64,000 bases of DNA from Coffea arabica (lineage: Eukaryota; Streptophyta; Magnoliopsida; Gentianales; Rubiaceae): assembly GCF_036785885.1 (NCBI RefSeq), contig NC_092312.1, positions 21,346,001 through 21,410,000 of the forward strand, written 5' to 3'. Under the pieces are notes generated by a model. The model did no database searches, had not been told where the DNA came from, and was given only the letters and a program-made list of their open reading frames with translations. The position numbers were made by a program, and so were the translations under genes. This document shows positions 15,101 to 26,300 of the stretch, piece after piece. The stretch's first letter is position 1. Each line of letters starts with the position of its first letter.

Positions 15101-16209
15101 AGATGTGCTCTGATTCCTGTTTGATTATTACAACTTGCCTTTTGTTTAAGTTTCAACTCATAAAACGTTGGGGCCACTGCCAAGTCATCCCATATTCAAG
15201 GTTTTCTCTTGATCTTTTATATATAAATAAAGAACTCATCAATCAAAGTATCTCTCTAATGCTTATGCCTTTGCCATTGCGGATCCGCATGAAATTACTG
15301 AAGGAGTAGGAGGCAGGATAGTACTTTTGCCTGGTAATGGTGAGTTCCTATGAACAACCCGCTCAACAATTAACTACAATGTATATGAAACAAAATAAGT
15401 TCAACCAAAGAAGCTCAGATGAATGTCCAGTTTCCAATTTCTCATTCTCCACTAAGTTTCCCAGTAAGCCAGCAATTTAGCAACCCGATTCTTAAAGCCA
15501 ATTGTTTCTTTGAAATTTCCAGAAATTCGGAACATGCTATAACTACGCAAAGTCACAATGTTCATATGTAATTAAAATCATGGTATATATAAAGGCTCAA
15601 AGACCTAAATCATTGCTAGCACATAGAAACCTCATGCATCTAGCAGTAGATACAACCGCCACTCAAATCCAAAGAACAGAAATTAGAAGTTGTCAACTGC
15701 CAGACAAATAAAGAAATTCTTTTGTTCATTTCTCAAAAAAGCTATCTCAACAAATGCATTGCACAAAACAAAAAGTCTTGTAATGGGAGAAGGTGCAAAT
15801 TTTGCAAATATTACTAGCTGCAGAATTACCATTTTACAGCTAATCCAGAGACATCACCAGCCACATCATCAAGCTGCTGCAGAACAATATTTGACAACTT
15901 CCCCTCTAGCTCGACATCAAGTTTAAATCCCTCCTTGTTTAATTCATTTAGCAAATCAGATGTTGCCATGTATCTGTAATCCTTATCCTTCCCAGTCATC
16001 TGCACCAATATATCAAGTAAGCAAGCAATATCCAGCGAAACTTTGAAAGGAGAAACCCACAGCGAAATCAGACACATAGATACAGATGGAAAGAACGGAC
16101 CACCTTTTGGAAGATGGAAAGTAAAGGGGCCTAGAATTTGAACATACAAGAAAACAGACTGACTAGTTACCTTTTCAAGTATGCCAGTTATGGTGAGATT
16201 CGCCGCCAT
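118..16209 (-). CDS. CAND1: CAND1, cullin-associated NEDD8-dissociated protein 1
   Basis: Encodes the HEAT-repeat protein that binds un-neddylated cullin-RBX1 and exchanges substrate receptors of SCF-type ubiquitin ligases. Reading begins [13 protein letters not shown] (16209-16171), then [20 protein letters not shown] (exon 15999-15830). It continues through about 26-28 exons, for example around 14159-13950, 13195-13030, 11855-11690 (acidic, with the DNFxEEDTDDE-type stretch), 11605-11482, 10060-9975, 9612-9520, 8408-8298, 8060-7915, 6485-6240, 5310-5063, 4970-4790, 4677-4545, 3770-3650, 1705-1540, 1225-1087 and 214-118. The last exon ends ...[11 protein letters not shown]-stop, the usual plant CAND1 C-terminus. 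The exon 1087/214 junction joins in frame (AG+T gives Ser). All blocks I expect of a roughly 1,220-residue plant CAND1 are present and I saw no frameshift. Identity is near certain; intermediate splice sites are approximate. Confidence 0.97.
1826..3649 (-). other. CAND1 long intron region near the 3' end
   Basis: This stretch lies between the exon ending at about 1705 and the one beginning at about 3770-3650. It is non-coding and AT-rich. At 2813-2960 it carries a fragment reading GGGTGCTCATTGGCC followed by repeated AATTCGGTAA and ATCCGAAAT motifs. This resembles one end of a common plant MITE, but I found no matching second end, so it is left as intron sequence. Confidence 0.45.
3837..3889. 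repeat. poly-C run and (GA)n microsatellite in a CAND1 intron
   Basis: A run of about 12 C and an interrupted C-rich tract are followed by an (AG) dinucleotide run at about 3871-3889. Such mononucleotide and dinucleotide tracts are length-unstable. Confidence 0.85.
5377..5399. repeat. (AT)n microsatellite in a CAND1 intron
   Basis: Pure AT dinucleotide run of about 11 units preceded by an A run. Confidence 0.85.
8675..8895. repeat. 109-bp tandem duplication in a CAND1 intron
   Basis: Two adjacent copies with a 109-bp offset. Both contain TCATTGATTT, CTCTTAGAGGTTTTTAATTA, ACATAAGAAAATAA, and end with GCTTCTGCAATTTC. They differ at scattered positions, so the duplication is not recent. Confidence 0.85.
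11280..11323. repeat. (GT)n followed by a long poly-G run in a CAND1 intron
   Basis: A GT dinucleotide run of about 10 units merges into two runs of G, the longer about 16 bases. A G-rich tract like this could form a quadruplex on the plus strand and is also a likely place for sequencing or assembly error. Confidence 0.8.
14183..14475. repeat. about 150-bp tandem duplication in CAND1 intron 2
   Basis: Two diverged copies with a 149-152 bp offset. CCACAACAGTAACCC occurs near 14196 and again near 14345. AAGTACTTTGACTC (14304) pairs with AAGTACTTTAACTC (14456). Non-coding. Confidence 0.75.
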
Positions 16210-17990
16210 TTTAAGGAACCTGATGAACTATAATCCCGGAAATAAGATTAACCTGCAGAACAAAACCCTTAGAAAATCAAAAAAATCAAAGAAGAAACAA
16301 GCAAATGGCTGCAGGGGTTAGAACCACATATTTACTAATTGTAAACAGCATGAACCATTATCCAGATAATTAAAGATTAAAAACAGTACCAAAACCAAAC
16401 TATTTTAGATAAAGGAGATGGAAGTCATTAATGTCAAAATAAACCAACTGAAATAGAGGCTGAGCTGAAAGTATAGAATAACCAAGTGACAGGCAAGTGT
16501 ATACATGGAGAAGTCCCGATGTACATGGAGAGTCGTATGCATCTAACTCTAAAAGCTGACATCATGGAAGCAGTCCAACAAGATCCTTTAATCACACAAC
16601 CAACTCTTTTTAGATTAAAATTTTTCACTTGCGTGCCTTTAGAATTACAGTAATAATTGAGCATACAAAATTTAAATGTACGATCATTATGAGGTCTGGA
16701 ATTTGCACCATGTAAAACCCATATAACCCACAGTAAGAAAAAGATCAAACACAACCATCCCAGACATGTCAACATAGCCCGGGAGGCCTCTGCCCTTAAA
16801 ATCCTTTAAGTACTCATGATTAATATTTTAAAAGTGATTCCCTGTTGAATACTAAAACTAAAACAATTCCTTTTATTTCGATTTGGATTTACTTTTTCAG
16901 CTCTTCCCTGCCGTATGAAAAGAACTCCATAAAGAACATAATTGCCATTTACACCTTTCAGTCCACAGAAGTTTCCAAAATATTGAAAGTCTACACCAGA
17001 TTGAGTAAATATAATTTGGATTTGTTGTCTTGAAACTGCCGCATTAAGGATGTTGTTGTGCTATTCAGCTTCAACTTAGCATGTATTTAATGCAATCTAT
17101 ATCTTATTCCAAATAGCATATCACATCTTTTAACTACTGCTTCTCTCAAATTAGGGCCCTTGCTTTAAAACTATCATCGTATCGGATATGCCCCATGGGT
17201 CTTAATAGAGACTCACAGACTACCCATTGCCCGCCCGACGCCAGTCAACATGACTTTAACAAATCACTAACCAAAATCCACAAGGTAAATAAATTTAGAT
17301 AGACCAACGGTTTGTCCATGAAAAATAAAATTTAACTCAAATTAAATGTTCAGAGACCTCATTCTGTTATCAACCAAAGAACTAGACAAGAGGGTTCTGT
17401 ATATCCCTTCATCTAGCATTGTAAGCAAAGACTGCCCCACGTACAATAGCATATGACCCACAAAACATAATTAACCATTAACCACAGTTTCAGAAGTCTT
17501 CAAAACACATAAATTAGCATATAATCAAAAACAACAGAAGAAAATTATGCTTCTTAAGGAACGTAAAAACAAACACTTGATGGATGGTAAGAATAGTAAA
17601 AAGATCAGTAAACAGCTTCTATGAATTCTCAACCATTGCCCTAAAAACCAATCGATAATCACAAGGACGAGCTGAACTATGAACCAAAAAAAAAAATTTT
17701 TAAAAAAAACGCATTCATAAGTTTTAAGTGAAAGCGAACATAAAAGGAAATGAACGCCTACCTTGAGTATCACGGCCAAAAATAAAAAAATAAAAAAAGG
17801 CAGAAAACGCAGGCTTGCGCTGTGGTTGTATAGATAAAATATGCGGAATTGATCGGTTTGGATTGTTTCCCGGAGCTGTTAAACCCTACCAGTACAATGC
17901 GTAACAGTTTGCAGGCATCAGACTGAGACTGTGTAGACTGCGTGTAGTGCGTGTGAGTGAGGTTTTAGAGAAAGAAAACAGAAATTGACG
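16210..17990 (-). other. CAND1: CAND1 5' leader with a 1.5 kb leader intron
   Basis: On the minus strand a leader exon ends ...GATACTCAAG followed by a GTAGGC donor (boundary at 17762/17761). A matching acceptor TTCTGCAG sits at 16253, leaving 43 nt of leader before the ATG at 16209. Nothing in the 1.5 kb between them has coding character. Leader introns are common in plant housekeeping genes and can boost expression. The transcription start near 17.9-18.0 kb is inferred from position only. Confidence 0.6.
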
Positions 17991-18221
17991 CAAGAAGCGA
18001 TGACCGTCTTTAGCTTGGCCGCACCTTTTTTTATTATTTTATTGAAAGAGAAGAGAAGAGATGAGAGACAGGTGGGGCGGTCGCGGTGGGCTATGGCTGA
18101 AGGAGAGGGAAGGAAGACAGGGACTCCGAGGTTACAGATTGATCGAGGAAAGTTTCTAAAAACTTCACATCGGCCCAATGTCGTGTCCGGGTCGGGTTTT
18201 TTCAAAGTTTTTCAAATTTAA

Positions 18222-19065
18222 AGGCATGTTTGGAACCTGAGTTTTTTGTGAGTTTGTCTAAAACTTTACTGTAGTGCACTGTAGAAGTTGTTAAAAAAAT
18301 TTTGTAGAAGTTTTTGTAAGGTGAAAAATTTTTTTGTATAGTGAAAAACTTTTTTTTCCTTTTCTTTTTTTCTTTTTCTTTTTCTCTTTCTTTTTCTTTT
18401 TCTTTCTTTTCTTTTTCTTTTCTTTCTTCTTCTTCTTTTTCTTCTTCTTCCCCGTTACCTCCCGGCAGCAACACCCTTTCCCCCTTCTCCCGCCCACTGC
18501 CTCCCCCGCCTCTGCCTCCCCCGCCTCTGCCCTCCCTTTCCCCCTTCCCCCGCCCACTGCACTGCCCTTCCCCAGCCACCCCTCTGCCCTCCCTTCCCCT
18601 TTCCCCCTTCCCCCGCCACCCCTCTGCCCTCCCTTTCCCCTTTCCCCTGCCCACTGCCGTCTGCCGTGCCCTTTCCCCATCCATTGCCCTCCCTTTGCCC
18701 TTTTCCTCCCCTCTGCCCTTCCCCTGCAGCCCAGCCGCACCAGACGCTCTCGCAGGCCCAGGCTCGCGACCAGACGCAGCCCAGGCTCAGCTTTTCCTCT
18801 TCTCCACAGTGCACCAAATGCAGCTGAGGCTCGTGTCCCAGCCGCAACGCACGCGCAGGATGAGGGACGATACGACGGTGGTGCCGGGTTGGGATGGGGG
18901 AGGAAGTAGGAAAAAAGGGAAGGGAATTTTTTTTTGTGTGTTTTGGGTATTTTGAAGTGTGTAGGAAAAAAATTTTGAGAAGTTTTTTGGGGTTCCTGTA
19001 GCAAAAGTTGTTAAAAAACTAGTAGGTAAAAAACTTGTCTAAAAAACTGGCTTCCAAACAGGGCC
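18222..19065. mobile_element. TIR DNA element, family A copy 1 (844 bp)
   Basis: Left end AGGCATGTTTGGAACCTGAG and inverted right end GGCCCTGTTTGGAAGCCAG, flanked by TAA on both sides (18219-18221 and 19066-19068). A 3-bp TAA duplication fits PIF/Harbinger-type elements, although the CTGTTTGG ends also occur in hAT-like MITEs. The subterminal regions match the element at 40521-41395 in opposite orientation. The interior is a C/T tract and GC-rich sequence with no convincing gene. It lies about 230 bp upstream of the inferred CAND1 transcription start. Confidence 0.75.
18341..18730. repeat. 390-bp polypyrimidine tract
   Basis: The plus strand is almost entirely C and T: first a T-rich CTTTTT pattern, then CTTCTTCTT, then repeated CCCCTTCCCC and CTGCCCTCC units. 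Long open frames here on both strands (Phe/Ser/Pro-rich on plus, Gly/Lys/Arg-rich on minus) are by-products of composition. It lies inside the TIR element at 18222-19065. Confidence 0.9.
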
Positions 19066-19097
19066 TAAGTGTATCCGAGCCAGGTTTTTTTTTTCAA

Positions 19098-20147
19098 GGG
19101 TTATTATCACTTTACGCCCTTAACGTTTGGTACTACTATCAATTTCCCCCTTAACGTTATCTTTTAGTCACTTTACCCCCAAGACTAACGGTCAAACTTA
19201 ACGAAATTTGTTAATTAAAGTGAAAAGATATGTTTAACCCTTAAAATTATTATCACTTTACCCTCATAAATATAGTCTCGTTATCAATTTACCCCATAGA
19301 GTTATTTTTTAGATAATTTATTCTACCATTAAACCAACTTAGCAAGTTAAAAAACTTTAGAAGAAAATACCCTTGTCTTTACATAATAAAAATAGTAAAA
19401 AATCTAGAGTGACTCTTCTCCTTTTTAATATCAAGAAAAAAAGTCAAAATATTAATTTTTTTTCTTGACAATTTTATTACAATTGAAAAAAAATAGAAAG
19501 ACGGAGAGGGAGAGGAGGAGAGAGAGAACTCAATTCTTTTTTTAAAAATTACAAATAAGAAAGAATTAAATACTTTTATTATTTTAAAAATATTTCACTT
19601 TTTTGTTTACCACTAAATTTCAATTCTAATCCCGACAATCTTAAAGTAATACGATAATGTTATACTTTTCTTTATTTTATTTTTTTGCAAAATCTAATTT
19701 TTTGTCTCCTTCTTTCCTATATCTTTTTCTTTTCCTAGTATTAATAAGTGCGAAAAAAGAAATTTGAGAAAATTCTTTTATTTTTATGTTTTTCGATCTC
19801 TTAAAGTGAAAAAAAAAAGGAAGAATAACCATTCTAACTTTTTATTTTTAATTATATATAAAAAGGGTAAATATATTTAAAATTTTTTGACCATACTAGT
19901 TAGATTAATGATAAGGTAAAATGCCTAAAAATAATGTTAGGAACTAAAATGATTGTATCACTATAATTCAAACGAATAAAGTGATAATAACAACGTAGTA
20001 ATGCTATAAAATAAAAAGATATTTTTGTCCAAAATTTATTAACATGCTGAGTTGAATTACTTATAGGAGTGAAGTGACTAAAAGATAACGTTAGGGGGTA
20101 AACTGACAATAGTGATATAGTTTAAAGGAGTAAACTAATAATAACCC
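19098..20147. mobile_element. long-inverted-repeat (fold-back) element, 1050 bp
   Basis: The ends are GGGTTATTATCACTTTACGC and, inverted, GGGTTATTATTAGTTTACTC. The arms continue to match with gaps; TAACGTTATCTTTTAGTCAC is shared by both arms. Flanks are TTTTTTCAA (19089-19097) and TTTTTTTAA (20148-20156), a 9-bp duplication with one mismatch, though the T-richness weakens it. Long TIRs with 9-bp duplications are typical of Mutator-like non-autonomous elements. No transposase is present. Confidence 0.75.
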
Positions 20148-20417
20148 TTTTTTTAATATAAGATGAGATAATTTGATATTTTCAGGTTGCTAAGCAACCA
20201 GTGTGTACCAAATTGAGACTAATCGATACACAAATTGTAGATTTTTCTTAACAAAAAAAAATTGTGTACCAAGTTGTGTTTTTTTTTTTTTTAAGTGGGA
20301 GGCCTACTGAATACCAAGTTGTTTATGTATATACCGTTATTCTTTTTTAAACAAGGAGAGAGAGAGAGAGATATTTATCGATGCTAAGATTGCTGCCTAC
20401 TTGGGATTAATCACTTA

Positions 20418-22249
20418 TGGTTCATTTGGATTCTTGTTTTTGGGCTTGTTTTTGAAAAACTGTTTTTCACAATCCAAATGCTACAGTAAATGTGTATTTC
20501 AAAAACAACTCCAAAAACACCATATCCAAACAATATATCAAAAACAACTCCAAATACATATTTAATATGTTTATTTCAATTTATATATTTCAATTATGTA
20601 TAGGATATCTATATATTATATTAATTTAAATATATTTATTTATACATATTATAAATATTTTATTTTATATAAAATATATTTTTATATATTTATATAAATA
20701 TTATATATTATATAAATTATAAATGTGTTATTATACATTTATATAAATGTTATATATTATATATATTTAATATATACATAATATATATTATATATATTGA
20801 ACATTTATAAAAATGTACATTTAAACATAATATATATATTTATGTATATTTATAATATACACTTATATTATGTATTATATATAATATAATACATTTATAC
20901 ATTTATATTAATATACATAATATTAATTATAAATTTATACATAATATTAATAAATTTATACATTTATATTTATTACATTAATACATTTATGCATAGTATT
21001 AATATATATTTATAATATATTAATTTATACATTTATATAATATTCATTTATAATTTATACACATTTATAATAATATACATTTATACATTTATAAATATAT
21101 TTATATTATGTATTATATATAATATAATACACTTATAATACATTTATATATTTATTTATAAATATAATATATAATAAATAAATAAAATACACTTATTTAT
21201 TTATATATAATATATAAATTTATTTATAAATATAATACACTTATTTATTTATACATAATATATAAATATATTTATTTATAAATATTTATAATTGTATTAT
21301 AAATGCATAAATGTATATAAATATAAAAACATAAAAATTATAAATTATAAATTATAATATACATTTATATAATATTCATTTATAATTTATACACATTTAT
21401 AATAATATACATTTATACATTTATAAATATATTTATGTTATGTATTATATATAATATAATACACTAATAATACATTTATATATTTATTTATAAAAATAAT
21501 ATATAATAAATAAATAAATATAATACACTTATTTATTTATATATAATATATAAATTTATTTATATATATAATACACTTACTTATTTATAATAATATATAA
21601 ATATATTTATTTATAAATATTTATAATTGTATTATAAATGCATAAACGTATATAAATATAAAAACATAAAAATTATAAATTATAAATTATAATTTACATT
21701 TATAATTTATATATTTATAGTAATATACATTTAAACATTTATATATAAATATATGAATATATTTATTCATAAAAGTATAAATATATTTATTTATAAATAT
21801 TTAAATATATTTATTTATAAATATTTATAAATGTATTATAAATGCATAAATGTATATAAATATAAAAATTATAAATTATAATTTATACATTTATATAATA
21901 TTCATTTATAATTTATACATTTATAAATATATTTATATTATGTATTATATATAATATAATACATTTATATATTTTTATATAAATATATTTATTTATAAAT
22001 ATTTATAAATGTATAATTGTATATTGTTATAAAAATTTAAAAATTATACATTATAAAAATACTCGAAAATATGTTTTAAAAATACATCTAAAAATAATCC
22101 ATAAAACATCAACAGTAAAAGTTTTTTATATAATTTTTGAAAAACAACCCCAAAAACAACTAATCCAAACGGACTTGTATTTGAAAAACGAAATGCTACA
22201 GTGCTGTTTTTGAAAAACAACCCCAAAAACAGCTAATCCAAACGGACCC
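20418..22249. mobile_element. TIR element with AT-rich satellite-like interior (1.83 kb)
   Basis: Left end TTCATTTGGATTCTTGTTTTTGG is mirrored at the right end (inverted: GGGTCCGTTTGGATTAGCTG then TTTTTGGGGTTG). TTA flanks both ends (20415-20417 and 22250-22252). The right end is doubled: CTAATCCAAACGGAC occurs at about 22160 and again at 22233. The core from about 20570 to 22060 is almost pure A/T and carries tandem repeats. No gene is present. Confidence 0.7.
21031..22020. repeat. 332-bp higher-order AT-rich tandem repeat
   Basis: The phrase ATTTATATAATATTCATT begins at 21031, 21363 and 21889. The first two copies are 332 bp apart and match for nearly their whole length with few substitutions. 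The third is 526 bp further and partial, with rearranged sequence between. Each unit is itself made of short TTTATA/ATATAA motifs. Confidence 0.85.
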
Positions 22250-22252
22250 TTA

Positions 22253-23339
22253 GTTTAGATATACAAATTTAAATTTACCTCGTTTAAAAACACAATAAGA
22301 TTTATTGAATTTCATAAAGTGTATCCAAAGATTTGTCACGTCTTCATCATAGTTCCAACAATTTCAATTACAGTGTAATATTGGATTATAAATATCTGAA
22401 CCCTCCAAAGCAACTTCAATTTCTCTTATTTGATGTTCCCCTAAAACAAAATGAAACTTAGTCACTTGTGTGGATTTATCATAATTGCTTTTGTGTCCAT
22501 TTAGCTTGATGGAAAAAAAAAAAGAAAACAAAAAGGAAAAAAATCTAGAGTAAACTCATAATTGGCAAACAAAAATAAAAATTTCTATATGTTTCCTTCA
22601 CTTTTGTAAGTGAAGATGCATACTTCAATTTTACGAATTTCAATTGTTAAAATACTGCATGATACCCTTTAAATTGTTTCAACCAAATGGTTGTACTTTT
22701 TCTTTCCCCTTATCCGATGGGCGTTTGGAATCATTTTAAAGTGACAGATCACATACAGTGACAGATGGTGGGAGGCAAAGTTTGAACCTTGACCTCCCAC
22801 CCCACCAAAGCCTGCCATTGAATGAAAAGATAGTCAAACAATAAAAGGAATAAGAGAAACTACAGACCCCAGATGGCATGAAAGCCTTAATTCGTTTGAC
22901 AAACAAATGTACAACCACAAGAAGCAAATGAGAAGCATGGAAAACTCCAGTAATGGAATTCCATTAAATGACGCTGCAACAGTTATTGAACTCACAATAG
23001 CTCATTATCACAAGAATTACAAACGAAGCCCCAGATCAGGCTGGAAGAGATGAACCTACAGTAGTGCTGTAGTGGCAAACTTGCTTTTATTTGCTAGCAT
23101 GGTATTGTAATAGGAAACTGCCTCTTCCAGAGAGGTTTGATTTGTAATAATGCACAAAGGAATGAGTTGCTATTCGATTTTCTGCAAAACTGGGAAACAA
23201 ACTACGATTAACCATCAACACTTGCCCATTTCTCGAGAGATCTATACCGCATAAAGCTACAAAGAGATGCCTTTCTTGGTCTCAAGGCTGAGATCGAGAG
23301 TAGGATACAAAAGGTCGAGGCTCGGGGGAGAGATATTTG
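22253..23339. other. intergenic region and ISPD 3' untranslated sequence
   Basis: No supported coding sequence. The higher-coordinate part, perhaps from about 22.95 kb, is likely the 3' untranslated region of the minus-strand ISPD gene. The rest is AT-rich and featureless to me. Confidence 0.5.
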
Positions 23340-26300
23340 CTAGGATGGCTTTGGAGAGGTAGGCTTCAGTATTCTTTCTGCAAGCAACAAGTCATCCGGC
23401 GTGGTAACCTGCACGTTCATAAAGATCTCTGAGGAGTTGACATGTAATTCTTAGTAAGTCAGACGCCTAGGAACAATTACATGGCAGCAATATATTAGCA
23501 TGCAGGCATGTGATATGCTTATAACCAGGAATGTTAGGAATACCAAGATATCGGATATGCTGAAACAGAATAGTGGGAGTTCATGGGCTTGCCTTTTGGG
23601 GAAAAATGAAACAATCATAGTTTCATTACCTTGATATTTGTGTAGGATCCCTCAGTAATATAAACAGGATGTTTTAGGTGCTCCACTATGGATACATCAT
23701 CAGTGACCTCAAGGCCCTCCCTGGAGGCAAATGGAAGTCCATTAAAACATAACATAACAATATTTAAAATTAAGAAGACAGAAAATAACTAATGTTTAGC
23801 CACCAAAATATTGATTACCTGTTAACAAGCTCAAAACCCTTTCTAAGCAAGTCAGGCTTGATAACCTGTAGAAGAAGTTTTATGGATATTTCATCGACCA
23901 TGTATATGGCCAAAAATGTTTATGTCCTATCTATCTATCCCTATCATGATAAACCAGGAAACTTTTTTAAGGTATCATAGCATAAAGAAATAAGATAAAT
24001 ATGCTTCCAATGGCAGACCTGTGGAGTCTGCATTTCCCATAATGTTTTCCTGTCTAGAGTCTTGACAACAAAATATTTACTATCAGCCTGCACAATGAAT
24101 GGGAGACCTGTCAGATACCATAAGCATAGAGAAAGAGCAGAAATCTTTTAAACAATTCAAGTACTAGCATCTCACGCCAGCATGAAAACTCTTTCTATCA
24201 GATTATGGCTTTAGGCAAGCTAGCTAGTCAGTAAACTAGAGTGTAGGAGTCCCACTCACTTAACTCAATTCCCTCCTCATTTCAGAGTCCCACTCACTTG
24301 ACTCACTTCCATGTCTCATTTCAGAGAGAACCTCAAAGTGGCTCTATTTCATCATATTCCAGCCATATCCCAATTCCACTCATTCAGTATCCATCATTGT
24401 CATGAATGATGTCGTTTATAGTCCACAATTCTTTTGTAAATGTGGAAGGTTCAAAAAAACATCACATAATAATCCAGAAATTGCAATAGACAGATATAAG
24501 GGAGATTTGTAGTGATTTTTAATCTTTTCTGCTAGATAATCTAGTATTTTTATGCATGAAGATAGGTCATTGTGGTCGGAATATATTATGGGGAAGAAGA
24601 GTTATTCTTTAATATAAAAAGGCAATCCATCTCCAAATTGAATATAAAGCCACCTTTCTATTTGTTTATCTCACATACTTCACATCCCAAAAAGTGCTAA
24701 ACTGTTTCATCAAATACACATTTTCGTGCTTATAGTTCCACTTAGTTCTTTACGATAAATGAGTACCACTTATGCGGTGGATGTGATTAGATTGTCTTCA
24801 CTTGAATGGCATACTTCTATAAGTTTTAAACTCAGTTAAACCTTGCAATATAAGCAGATGTACCAGTCAAGCAAAATTCAGTCTTTGTCAATCTGGTCCT
24901 CCAAATTGAAAGTGTCATCCCCCCCTCTCCCCCCCCACCCAACCCAAACAAGGATGTCAAATTCACTATAGCCATCAACTCAGTCCTTCTAATGTTTATC
25001 TTTTCAGTTTAATCCTTCAAATGTTGAAATATGTTCCAATAATCACCCTTCTGCTAGCAGTCATGCATGCAGAGTTTTTACAAAAATAGAAGGGTAAAGT
25101 GGAAGAGTTTGAAAGTTCAAGGATGAAATTCAACGAATTAGTTGTGACTTGTGAAAGGACTCAACTAGTATGAGACTATAATTTGAAGGCCAACTTGAAT
25201 AATTTGATCTTTTAACGGTTTAATAGACAATTGTTTTGGAGGGCTTGATTGGAATCTGTTCTCCTTGATTAAACATTGACCAGTGAAATGTAATGACTAA
25301 TTTTGCCTCGACCAGCTAAGTCAGTAGAGAGCAATCCATGCATCATGGTGTTGACTTACTACCATTGCACCTTCACTACTAGGAAAGAAGCTCTGAAACA
25401 AGCAATTTGAGACTTAACAATAACTCATCTTCCTCGGTATGGATTATGGAATACATGTGCTCACAATTTGGGGTTCAATCAACTGAATAATCCAAAATCA
25501 CGTACTGTATAAGCCAAATTGCTCAGAAACCTTAAAAAGCACTATAAAGCTAAGAATTATTATTCAGCCAGAATAAAAGCAGAGAAGTACTTTGGATCAC
25601 TTCTTTCATCCAGACAAAGTTCTGCCTCTGGTCATTTCATACCAGTCACTACTCTCTAAAATGGCCTAAGTAGACATTGCTGATGTCAAACTGGGATAGA
25701 ATCAACTATCACGAAACATATGTACCTCTTTGATTGTGGCCTTAGAGGGTACACCAAGTACAGCAGCTCCAACCCTCAAAGCATCCTTTAGAACCTGCCA
25801 TGATGCCACCGAAAGAGTAAATGGAGTATTGCAAGGCTGTTTCTTTGAACATTTAATATTTAGGAGGGTAGATTCTAGAAAATAAGCCAGGGCAAAAATA
25901 GAATATGGAAGGATAGCATCCTACATTTAATATGCAGATGACAACAAAAATCTCCCCATAATATGCTCATGTCTAACTAGCATCAGATCCAATATTTTAA
26001 GTTTCTGAGTTTTACATTTTACATAGAAAATAGAAGACTGAATATAGGAATATTACAACTTCCTGATGCACATAACCAGCTAGGACAAACAGCATGATTA
26101 GTTTGAAATCACAGAGAAAAGGTTAAACAAGTATAACAGATAAAAGAAGTGAAGAATATAAAAGAATGGAAGAACGTCAGATAAGCTTTTGGAGCTTGAT
26201 AAGATTAGTACATAAATACACCAAAAACAAAAAAAGATGAAATTCTATTCCAATGTGAAACTACTATTGTCCAGACATTCAATTAATAGAAAGAAGAGAT

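Noticed and set aside
18202-19004. Open frames of 130-237 codons on both strands (Gly/Lys/Arg-rich or Phe/Ser/Pro-rich)
   Set aside because: They arise from the polypyrimidine tract, are of extreme composition, overlap in several frames, and lie inside a TIR element.
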